A stretch of DNA of 12,994 nt from Oxalobacter formigenes (GTDB lineage Bacteria; Pseudomonadota; Gammaproteobacteria; Burkholderiales; Burkholderiaceae_D), in contig JAHYZB010000054.1 in the NCBI GenBank assembly GCA_019424645.1, positions 37,904-50,897 on the forward strand, read 5' to 3'. Shown here one piece after another: positions 6,791-12,994 of this stretch. How positions within the stretch are numbered: the stretch's first letter is position 1; each line of letters opens with the position of its first letter. Made by a program: the position numbers and the translations under genes. The notes beneath the pieces are model-generated. The model saw only the letters and a program-made list of their open reading frames with translations, did not search any database and was not told where the DNA came from.

Positions 6791-8326
6791 ATGACCACGC
6801 AAACACAAAACAACGAACCTGCGGCTCCCGCCCAGGATGAAAATTCCATTATGGCGGAACGCCGCGCCAAACTGGCCGCCCTTCGTGAACAGGGCGTTGC
6901 TTATCCAAACGATTTCCGTCCGAAAAACAAGGCTGACGACATTCATGCCCAATACGAGGCAATGGATAACGAAGCGCTGGAAGCGGCAAAAATCGAAGTG
7001 TGCGTTGCGGGTCGTATGATGTTAAAACGGGTCATGGGAAAAGCGTCTTTCGCGACATTGCAGGATTCGTCCGGTTTGCAGGCCAACGGCCGTATCCAGC
7101 TTTTCCTTTCCAACGATGCCACCGGCAAGGAAGCGCACGACGCCTTCAAACGCTACGATATCGGTGACATTCTTGGTGCAACCGGTACGCTGTTCAAAAC
7201 CAAAACGGGAGAACTCTCCGTTCGCGTGTCTGAAGTGCGTCTGATCACCAAATCCGTTCGTCCATTGCCTGACAAGTTCCACGGCCTGTCCGATCAGGAA
7301 CTAAAATACCGCCAGCGCTATGTCGATCTGATCATGAGCGAGGAAACGCGCAAAACGTTCAAGGCAAGAACGGCTGCCATTGCATCCATTCGCCGATTCA
7401 TGGGCGACAACGGCTTCATGGAAGTCGAAACGCCGATGTTGCACGCCATTCCCGGCGGCGCTGCGGCCAAACCGTTCATCACCTACCATAATGCCCTGGA
7501 TATGCAGATGTTCATGCGTATTGCGCCGGAACTGTATCTGAAACGCCTGCTGGTCGGCGGTTTCGAACGGGTGTTTGAGCTGAACCGCAACTTCCGTAAC
7601 GAAGGTGTTTCCCCGCGTCATAACCCCGAATTCACGATGATGGAATTCTATGCCGCCTACGTCGATTACAAGTGGCTGATGGACTTTACCGAAACGGTTA
7701 TCCGTCAGGCTGTCGTTGATACCTATGGCACTTCTGTCATCACGTATCAGGGCAAGGAACTGGATTTCTCCAAACCATTCCGTCGTTTCACGATTTTGGA
7801 AGCGATTTCCAAATACGCGCCACATTACACATCCGAACAATTGAACGATGCCGACTTTTTGCGTACCGAACTCAAAAAATTCGGTGTCAAGCTCCTGCCG
7901 ACCGCTGGCGTTGGTGCACTGCAGCTCGCCCTGTTTGAAGAAACGGCTGAAGCGAAACTCTGGGAACCGACTTACATTATCGATTACCCTGTTGAAGTGT
8001 CCCCTCTGGCACGCGCATCCGATACCCGCGAAGGCATTACCGAACGGTTTGAGCTGTTCATGGTCGGTCGCGAAATCGCCAACGGGTTCTCCGAACTGAA
8101 CGATCCCGAAGACCAGTCTGCCCGTTTCATGAAACAGGTGGAAGCCAAGGATGCCGGTGACGAAGAAGCGATGTACTACGATTCCGATTACATCCGTGCC
8201 CTCGAATACGGCATGCCTCCGGCTGGCGGCTGCGGCATCGGTATCGACCGTCTGGTCATGCTGTTGACCGATTCCCCGAACATCCGCGACGTTATCCTGT
8301 TCCCGCATATGCGCCGCGAAGATTGA
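6791..8326 (+). CDS. lysS: Lysyl-tRNA synthetase, class II
   Basis: It charges tRNA-Lys with lysine using ATP in the cytoplasm. It is 511 residues long, close to the E. coli enzymes (505). Seen: a polar N-terminal tail, an OB-fold anticodon-binding domain at about 65-155 (VAGRMMLKRVMGKASFATLQD), then the class II catalytic core. Motif 1 is near 208-230 (GFMEVETPMLHAIPGGAAAKPF), motif 2 near 260-287 (RVFELNRNFRNEG, HNPEFTMMEFY) and motif 3 near 474-492 (GMPPAGGCGIGIDRLVMLL). The start ATG 6791 has no obvious Shine-Dalgarno, and the second Met at residue 21 is an alternative. It probably shares a transcript with prfB, since the 50-base gap shows no terminator, and it ends at a strong terminator. 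Confidence 0.96.
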   Translation: MTTQTQNNEPAAPAQDENSIMAERRAKLAALREQGVAYPNDFRPKNKADDIHAQYEAMDNEALEAAKIEVCVAGRMMLKRVMGKASFATLQDSSGLQANGRIQLFLSNDATGKEAHDAFKRYDIGDILGATGTLFKTKTGELSVRVSEVRLITKSVRPLPDKFHGLSDQELKYRQRYVDLIMSEETRKTFKARTAAIASIRRFMGDNGFMEVETPMLHAIPGGAAAKPFITYHNALDMQMFMRIAPELYLKRLLVGGFERVFELNRNFRNEGVSPRHNPEFTMMEFYAAYVDYKWLMDFTETVIRQAVVDTYGTSVITYQGKELDFSKPFRRFTILEAISKYAPHYTSEQLNDADFLRTELKKFGVKLLPTAGVGALQLALFEETAEAKLWEPTYIIDYPVEVSPLARASDTREGITERFELFMVGREIANGFSELNDPEDQSARFMKQVEAKDAGDEEAMYYDSDYIRALEYGMPPAGGCGIGIDRLVMLLTDSPNIRDVILFPHMRRED

Positions 8327-8340
8327 TTGGCACGTTCCCG

Positions 8341-8375
8341 AAATAAAAGCCGGCTTTTTCGCCGGCTTTTATTTT
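8341..8375 (+). terminator. Rho-independent terminator of prfB-lysS
   Basis: A perfect 14-bp stem has arms at 8341-8354 and 8361-8374, with a GCCGGC core, A/T flanks and a 6-nt loop (TTTTTC). The T-rich right arm serves as the U tract. Because the repeat is symmetrical, it would also terminate transcripts from the other side. Confidence 0.92.
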
Positions 8376-8724
8376 GCTTTCCATAAATATCAGTTCGCCT
8401 CTGACTGAGATCAAAACCGGCATTTCATTCACTCATTAAGATTGAAGAATGAAAGAAATTGCAGGGAGCGTTTGTCCTGTCACTTTCATTAAAAATTCAG
8501 CTTTCTGCAGGAAAGTTTCTTTTGATGTAACATGTTTTCATCCTAATGATCAGTTCGACGATGGTCTGGACAATGAAAAAATGAGTCCCTCATCATCTGC
8601 CGACGATCGTTCCAAGACCAAAACACGTTATGTACCTTTTATGATTGGAAAGAAAATGTCCACGAAACAGTCCGTCGCAACAGGTAGCAAGGCCGCCAAC
8701 AAAATTGAACTATCGAGGTCCTCC
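8376..8724 (+). other. Upstream region of dps, no separate gene
   Basis: A frame in phase with dps stays open from an ATG at 8449, but the residues before about 8656 are unlike any Dps tail (two Cys, many Phe, no hydrophobic pattern), so I read this part as leader DNA. A promoter-like pair is TTGATG 8522-8527 and AATGAT 8545-8550 with a 17-base spacer; it is weak. No tRNA or strong hairpin is seen. Confidence 0.4.
8715..8718 (+). promoter_or_regulatory. Ribosome binding site supporting the dps start at 8725
   Basis: GAGG lies six bases before ATG 8725. A competing site, GGAAAG at 8648-8653, lies close upstream of the in-frame ATG 8656. Confidence 0.5.
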
Positions 8725-9243
8725 ATGAAAAAATCGAATCCGGTTTCCCGTCTGAACACCCCTTCCGACCTGTCAGCGGAAGGTATCACCAAGATCCAGC
8801 AGGCTTTAAATCCCATGCTGGCCGATGTGTTCGCGCTTTACATGAAAACCAAGAATTTCCACTGGCACATGAGCGGCCCTCATTTCCGTGATTACCACCT
8901 GCTGTTCGATGAACATGCCGACCAGATTTTCGCCATGACGGACGATATAGCCGAACGCGTCAGAAAACTGGGTGCAACCACACTGCATTCCATCGGTGAA
9001 GTCTCCAAACTGCAGCGCATCCGCGACAACAATGAGCCTTTCGTCGATCCGCTGGATATGTTGAACGAACTGAAAGACGACAACGTGAGCCTGCTGGGTT
9101 CCATGCGCAAGGCACATGATGTGTGCGACAAATTCGAAGATGTCGCTACCGCCAGCCTGATCGAAAACTGGATCGATGAAACGGAAAGACGAATCTGGTT
9201 CCTGTTCGAAGCCGCACAGGACATGGATTCAACCGGACATTAA
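8725..9243 (+). CDS. dps: Dps family DNA-binding ferritin-like protein
   Basis: A miniferritin that forms a 12-subunit cage, oxidises ferrous iron with peroxide, stores it, and often binds DNA in starvation or oxidative and acid stress. Seen: the Dps signature KNFHWHMSGPHFRDYH, with ferroxidase ligands at the right spacing: H46, H58, D62, D73 and E77 (E. coli Dps H51, H63, D67, D78, E82). AERVRKLG follows. From ATG 8725 the protein has 172 residues, the usual size, and GAGG sits six bases upstream. The frame extends upstream: ATG 8656 would give 195 residues with a Lys/Ser-rich tail (STKQSVATGSKAANK) that could bind DNA, and ATG 8449 would give 264, which I think too long. The gene stands alone between two terminators and next to the gad acid-resistance genes, which fits a stress role. 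Confidence 0.9.
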   Translation: MKKSNPVSRLNTPSDLSAEGITKIQQALNPMLADVFALYMKTKNFHWHMSGPHFRDYHLLFDEHADQIFAMTDDIAERVRKLGATTLHSIGEVSKLQRIRDNNEPFVDPLDMLNELKDDNVSLLGSMRKAHDVCDKFEDVATASLIENWIDETERRIWFLFEAAQDMDSTGH

Positions 9244-9274
9244 TCCCGATTTTGCCTTCTCTTCCTCTATTTAT

Positions 9275-9303
9275 ACGGAATGGTGCAAACCATTCCGTTT
9301 TTT
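9275..9303 (+). terminator. Rho-independent terminator of dps
   Basis: A perfect 10-bp stem, ACGGAATGGT 9275-9284 with ACCATTCCGT 9289-9298, has a GCAA tetraloop and runs straight into a T tract, 31 bases after the dps stop. Confidence 0.93.
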
Positions 9304-9304
9304 A

Positions 9305-9645
9305 TGCCTTTCGAACCTTCCCTTTTCGCCTGTTTTTCATGCGATGCCTTTCAATGGATTCTGAAATTTTCCCGGTGAAAACTTTCTGACAAGACCTTTC
9401 TTTTTCCCAAGCACGCTGACCCGTTTAATCCCTTTCCGTTTAATGAAGCTCAAAGGATAAAACAACATTCAGGGTACATTAAATCCGTTCGTTTACACGA
9501 TTTTTCCGTTTGGCATTTTTCTATACCAGTTCAGGCTGATTTCACAAAACTTCAGTCCCTGCATAAGAAATACGGAAAAACAAATAACGCCCGTATTGAC
9601 TTTGTGTCTTTATGGATCGAACTGTTATCAACCCTCAAGTAAACC
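9305..9645 (+). other. Non-coding region upstream of gadB, probable promoter and operators
   Basis: About 340 A/T-rich bases with no credible gene. It holds a direct repeat of CCGTTTAAT at 9421-9429 and 9436-9444 (15-base period) and two looser CCGTT copies at 9485 and 9506. A weak promoter candidate is TTCACA 9541-9546 with TAAGAA 9564-9569 at 17 bases; the -35 is good and the -10 poor. Such a long leader fits a regulated stress operon, but no known GadE or other operator is recognised. Confidence 0.4.
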
Positions 9646-9650
9646 GGAGG
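9646..9650 (+). promoter_or_regulatory. Ribosome binding site of gadB
   Basis: GGAGG lies five bases before ATG 9656. It decides the start there rather than at the upstream in-frame TTG 9596. Confidence 0.85.
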
Positions 9651-9655
9651 CTTCA

Positions 9656-11053
9656 ATGGCATATCTTAGCAATAACGATCTGACTCACAACGATCCGATC
9701 TTCGGCTCCAGGTTCGTCTCACAGGCAGCCAATAAAAAGACCTTTCCAAATGACGAGCAAAACGCTTACGACGTTTATCAGGTCGTTCATGATGAATTGT
9801 ATCTGGACGGCAATGCCCGCCAGAACCTGGCAACCTTTTGCCAGACTTTTGAAGAAGAAGAACTTCATGCGTTGATGGATCTGTCGATCGACAAGAATAT
9901 GATCGACAAGGATGAATATCCCCAGACGGCCGCTATCGAAAACTATTGCGTACACATGATGGCCGATCTCTGGAATGCACCGGATTCGGCAACGACCATC
10001 GGCACATCAACCGTCGGTTCCAGTGAAGCCTGTATGCTCGGCGGTCTGGCCGCCCTGTGGCGCTGGCGTGCAAAACGCAAGGCGGCAGGCAAGCCAACGG
10101 ACAAACCGAACATGGTTTGCGGTCCTGTACAGGTTTGCTGGCATAAATTTGCACGCTACTGGGACGTTGAAATCCGCGAAATGCCAATGGCTGACGGCCA
10201 TTACGTCATGACACCGGAAGACATGCTGTCCATGGTCGATGAAAACACAATTCTGGTTGTTCCGACATTGGGACAGACATTCACCGGCCTGTATGAACCG
10301 GTCAAGCCGCTGGCTGATGCACTGGACAAGCTGCAGGCTGAAAAAGGACTGGACATCGACATTCACGTCGACGGTGCCAGCGGCGGCTTCCTCGCCCCGT
10401 TCTGCGCTCCTGACATGGTTTGGGACTTCCGTCTGCCACGCGTGAAATCCATCAGCACGTCCGGCCACAAATTCGGTCTGGCTCCTCTTGGGGTAGGCTG
10501 GGTCGTATGGCGTGAAACGAAAGACCTGCCGGAAGGCCTGATTTTCCACGTCAACTATCTGGGTGGCGACATGCCGACTTTCGCCCTGAACTTTTCGCGT
10601 CCCGCCGGTCAGGTGATCTGTCAGTTCTACAACCTGCTGCGTCTGGGCAAGGAAGGCTATCAGCGCATTCATGGCGAGTGTTACAAGACTGCGCAGATGC
10701 TGGCGGAAGGATTGCAAATGATCGGTCCGTTCGAGATGCTCCACAGCGGCAAGGAACAGGATGGCATTCCTGCACTGACATGGAAAATCAAAGGTGGCGC
10801 AAAAACCAATTATTCCCTGTACGACCTGGCAGACCATCTGAGAACGCGCGGCTGGCTCGTTCCTGCCTACTCGCTGCCACCGCATGCCGACAACATCATT
10901 GTCCAGCGCATTCTGGTGAAACAGGGCTTTTCTGCTGACATGGCGTCATTGCTGCTCCAGGATTTCAAACGCTCCATCGACTTCTTCGACAGCCATCAGC
11001 CACACGGCTTCACCGGCAAGGAAGCCCAGATGGGCAACCATAGCGGCCGATAG
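9656..11053 (+). CDS. gadB: Glutamate decarboxylase (GadB)
   Basis: A cytoplasmic PLP enzyme that converts L-glutamate to GABA and CO2, consuming one proton per turnover; it is the core of glutamate-dependent acid resistance. It is 465 residues long against 466 in E. coli GadB, with near-identical blocks: DELYLDGNARQNLATFCQT (46-64), GSSEACMLGG (121-130), CGPVQVCWHKFARYWDVE (155-172), VDGASGGFLAPF (238-249) and STSGHKFGLAPLG (267-279). K272 in HKFG is the PLP Schiff-base lysine and D239 matches the ring-nitrogen aspartate. The start ATG 9656 has a strong GGAGG. The N-terminus and the C-terminus (HQPHGFTGKEAQMGNHSGR) differ from E. coli. The last His is at 462, near but not at the penultimate position of the E. 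coli autoinhibitory His465. glsA follows after 59 bases, then gadC. Confidence 0.96.
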   Translation: MAYLSNNDLTHNDPIFGSRFVSQAANKKTFPNDEQNAYDVYQVVHDELYLDGNARQNLATFCQTFEEEELHALMDLSIDKNMIDKDEYPQTAAIENYCVHMMADLWNAPDSATTIGTSTVGSSEACMLGGLAALWRWRAKRKAAGKPTDKPNMVCGPVQVCWHKFARYWDVEIREMPMADGHYVMTPEDMLSMVDENTILVVPTLGQTFTGLYEPVKPLADALDKLQAEKGLDIDIHVDGASGGFLAPFCAPDMVWDFRLPRVKSISTSGHKFGLAPLGVGWVVWRETKDLPEGLIFHVNYLGGDMPTFALNFSRPAGQVICQFYNLLRLGKEGYQRIHGECYKTAQMLAEGLQMIGPFEMLHSGKEQDGIPALTWKIKGGAKTNYSLYDLADHLRTRGWLVPAYSLPPHADNIIVQRILVKQGFSADMASLLLQDFKRSIDFFDSHQPHGFTGKEAQMGNHSGR

Positions 11054-11112
11054 GCACCCCTTTGGCAACGCAGAGGAAATAAACGAAAACATTCTCATAA
11101 AAAGGTAAAAAC

Positions 11113-12063
11113 ATGAGTGTCAATCAATATCAGGAGCAAAGGAAACAGGTGTTGGACTTTATGACCTCTGCTCACCAGACTTTCTCTTCAGACAAGGGCG
11201 GAGCGAACGCCAGTTACATTCCGTATCTGGCATCCGTCCCTTCCGATCTGTTCGGTATCGCCATCTCGTTTCCTGACGGTCAGGTACTCGAAGTCGGCGA
11301 TACGAAATATGAATTTGCGATCGAATCCATTTCGAAAGTATTCACACTGGCGAAAGTGCTGGAAGAAATCGGCAAGGACAAATTTCTGGCCACCATCGGT
11401 TCAGACGCGACCGGTGAACCGTTCAATTCGGTCATTGCGCTCGAATTGCACAAGGAACACCCGAGCAATCCATTCGATAATGCCGGTGCCATCGCTACAG
11501 TCAGCCTGCTGAATGCCAAATCGGCTGACGACCGCTGGAACCAGATCATCAGCACCTACAGCCTGTTTGCAGGCCGTGATCTGACCGTCAATGACGAAGT
11601 CTACAAATCCGAATCGGACACGAACGCACATAACCGTGGTATTTCATGGCTGTTGAAAAATAGCGGAAAAATGTTCACTGATCCGGATCAGGCGTGTGAC
11701 GTCTATACACGCCAGTGCTCGGTATCGATCACCTGCCGGGATCTGGCCATTATGGGCGGAACGATTGCCAATCATGGTGTCAATCCGGTCACGAAAAAAC
11801 AGGTCATCAGCCGTGAAAATGTCCAGCCGATCCTGGCTGAAATGGCAATGAACGGTCTTTACGACAATACAGGCACCTGGCTTTACAACACGGGCTTGCC
11901 TGGCAAGAGCGGCGTAGGTGGCGGCATTCTGGCTATTGTCCCCGGTGTCTGCGCATTAGCGGTTTTCGCACCTCCCCTGGATGTCTTCGGAAACAGTGTA
12001 AAAGGACAGAAAGTGGGGGCTTTCCTGAGCAAAAAATTGGGTTGGAGTCTTCTCAACAAATGA
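11113..12063 (+). CDS. glsA: Glutaminase (GlsA/YbaS type)
   Basis: A cytoplasmic serine-dependent beta-lactamase-fold enzyme that hydrolyses L-glutamine to glutamate and ammonia. It has 316 residues (E. coli YbaS 310). Seen: catalytic S72-x-x-K75 in ESISKVFTL, EPFNSVIALELHKEHP (102-117), PFDNAGAIA (120-128), DVYTRQCS in the middle, and GLPGKSGVGGGILAIVPGV near the end, all closely matching YbaS, the acid-activated glutaminase of E. coli. The ribosome site AAAGG (11101-11105) is seven bases before ATG 11113. It lies between gadB and a GadC-like antiporter with the same orientation. Its inferred role is to feed glutamate to GadB and release ammonia that buffers the cytoplasm. YbaS-type identity is a resemblance by eye; acid activation here is not shown. 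Confidence 0.95.
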   Translation: MSVNQYQEQRKQVLDFMTSAHQTFSSDKGGANASYIPYLASVPSDLFGIAISFPDGQVLEVGDTKYEFAIESISKVFTLAKVLEEIGKDKFLATIGSDATGEPFNSVIALELHKEHPSNPFDNAGAIATVSLLNAKSADDRWNQIISTYSLFAGRDLTVNDEVYKSESDTNAHNRGISWLLKNSGKMFTDPDQACDVYTRQCSVSITCRDLAIMGGTIANHGVNPVTKKQVISRENVQPILAEMAMNGLYDNTGTWLYNTGLPGKSGVGGGILAIVPGVCALAVFAPPLDVFGNSVKGQKVGAFLSKKLGWSLLNK

Positions 12064-12075
12064 TAAAGCAATCTC

Positions 12076-12104
12076 CGGACTTCCCTCTCTGGAAGTCCGT
12101 TTTT
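12076..12104 (+). terminator. Terminator-like hairpin between glsA and gadC
   Basis: A 9-bp perfect stem, CGGACTTCC 12076-12084 with GGAAGTCCG 12091-12099, has a 6-nt CTCTCT loop and is followed by TTTTT. It is 12 bases after the glsA stop and ends 16 bases before the gadC ATG, leaving no obvious room for a separate promoter, so partial read-through is likely. Confidence 0.8.
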
Positions 12105-12120
12105 CAAAGAAGAGGTATTT

Positions 12121-12994
12121 ATGGCTACCACTACCAATACAAAAGCGCGTACTTATATATCATGGCTGACCATCTCGTTCATGATGGTCGCCGCCGTGGC
12201 AAGTATTCGTTCGCTTCCGGCCATGGCTGTTTACGGTCTTGGTTCCATCATGCTGTTTCTGATTCCTGCCGTCCTGTTCTTCATTCCTGTCGCCCTGGTC
12301 GCATCCGAACTGGGTACCGGCTGGAACGGTGGCATTTACGGCTGGGTCAAGCAGGCTTACGGAGATCGTCTCGGATTTTTCGCGATCTGGTTCCTCTGGA
12401 TTGAGGTCGTTGTCTGGTATCCGTCCGTGCTGGGTTTTGCCGCCAGTACACTGGCTTATATGTTCAACCCGGAACTGGCCAATAACGGTCTGTTTACCTG
12501 TATCGTTATTATCGTCTTTTACTGGGCATCGACATTTCTGGCGATGCGAGGCATGGATACACTGGCCAACTTTTCCAAATGGTTCATGTTGCTGGGTACA
12601 GCCCTGCCCGCTGCCGCACTGATCATCCTTGGCATTATCTGGCTGGCAATGGGCAATCCTTCGGCCGCTCCCCTGACATGGAGTGCCCTGATCCCTTCCG
12701 TTTTTCATGAACACGCGCAGGCCATTACAAGCCATCGTCTGCATGAAACTCCATGGCAGCTCATTCTTGGAAGTATCACAGGTCTAGTTCTGATCGTCAG
12801 CAACTTCCTGGCATACGCCGGTATTGAAATGAATGCCATTCATGCCCGCGACCTGAAAAATCCTGAAAAGCAAATGCCGAAAGCCATTTTGCTGGCCTGT
12901 ATTATGATCGTCGTGATCTTCATTCCGCCAACCATTGCGATCTCTCTGGTCGTTCCAGCCGATTCAACCAGTCTGACCGCAGGCGTCATTCAGG
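12121..12994 (+). CDS. gadC: APC-superfamily amino acid antiporter, probable glutamate:GABA antiporter GadC (3' partial)
   Basis: An inner-membrane exchanger expected to export GABA and import glutamate (or glutamine). The first 291 residues are visible and the frame runs off the window end; full GadC proteins have about 500. Seen: seven hydrophobic segments, near 16-37, 42-62, 86-112, 125-141, 154-178, 212-234 and 255-279. NFLAYAGIEMNAIHARDLKNPEKQMPKAI (228-256) matches the conserved APC stretch after TM6, and VVPADSTSLTAGVIQ matches GadC's VIPGNEINLSAGVMQ. TM1 (VASIRSLPAMAVYGLG) lacks the E. coli VYEYPTFATSG sequence and resembles a related permease group, so the substrate rests partly on its gadB-glsA neighbours. 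AGAGG at 12111-12115 is five bases before the ATG. A four-His patch (196-208) lies in a predicted periplasmic loop. The C-terminal plug domain is outside the window. Confidence 0.82.
   Translation, partial: MATTTNTKARTYISWLTISFMMVAAVASIRSLPAMAVYGLGSIMLFLIPAVLFFIPVALVASELGTGWNGGIYGWVKQAYGDRLGFFAIWFLWIEVVVWYPSVLGFAASTLAYMFNPELANNGLFTCIVIIVFYWASTFLAMRGMDTLANFSKWFMLLGTALPAAALIILGIIWLAMGNPSAAPLTWSALIPSVFHEHAQAITSHRLHETPWQLILGSITGLVLIVSNFLAYAGIEMNAIHARDLKNPEKQMPKAILLACIMIVVIFIPPTIAISLVVPADSTSLTAGVIQ

Noticed and set aside
7301..8308. Long - strand frame of 335 codons opposite lysS
   Set aside because: It is a shadow of the lysS coding bias, with no domain or start signal, and it lies wholly inside a certain gene.
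9596..9655. GadB start at TTG 9596 with 20 extra residues
   Set aside because: ATG 9656 has an optimal GGAGG and gives the family's length.
10007..10885. Long - strand frame of 292 codons opposite gadB
   Set aside because: It lies wholly within gadB in antisense; its His/Gln/Val-rich composition is typical of an antisense shadow.
12160..12744. - strand frame of 194 codons opposite gadC
   Set aside because: It is very polar (many Gln, Asp, Gly, His), as expected from reading a membrane-protein gene backwards. The + strand frame shows clear APC motifs.

Overview
The window looks like part of a Gram-negative betaproteobacterial chromosome, most likely Burkholderiales and possibly Oxalobacteraceae such as Oxalobacter. 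This is inferred from the roughly balanced base composition by eye, the prfB-lysS gene pair with its RF2 frameshift, the Burkholderiales-like Dps sequence, and an NdvB-type glucan synthase. No database search was made. Apart from one short gene, every gene is on the + strand. I see no tRNA, rRNA, insertion sequence, prophage or CRISPR array.

Left part (1-5502), envelope and housekeeping genes. The window opens inside the C-terminal GH94 module of a cyclic beta-1,2-glucan synthase-like protein, which ends at a long hairpin terminator. A YeiH/UPF0324 membrane transporter follows, behind a leader that can fold into a small three-helix structure and carries an orphan Shine-Dalgarno sequence. A DUF2569 four-helix membrane protein lies on the - strand, convergent with yeiH and divergent from xth. 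Next come xth (exonuclease III) and an AEC-family permease.

Middle (5566-8375), translation genes. prfB is encoded in two overlapping frames joined by the classical +1 programmed frameshift at an in-frame TGA. It is followed by lysS (class II lysyl-tRNA synthetase) and a perfect 14-bp-stem terminator.

Right part (8376-12994), stress genes. A Dps miniferritin with its own terminator is followed by a three-gene acid-resistance cluster: gadB (glutamate decarboxylase), glsA (YbaS-like glutaminase) and a GadC-like APC antiporter cut by the window end. These would act together. Glutaminase makes glutamate and ammonia from glutamine, GadB consumes a proton to turn glutamate into GABA, and the antiporter exports GABA in exchange for more substrate. 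A terminator-like hairpin between glsA and gadC may lower antiporter expression relative to the enzymes.

Nothing here is clearly a new system. The best leads are the yeiH leader RNA, the composition and internal hairpin of the gad cluster, and the unusual features of the GadC-like protein.
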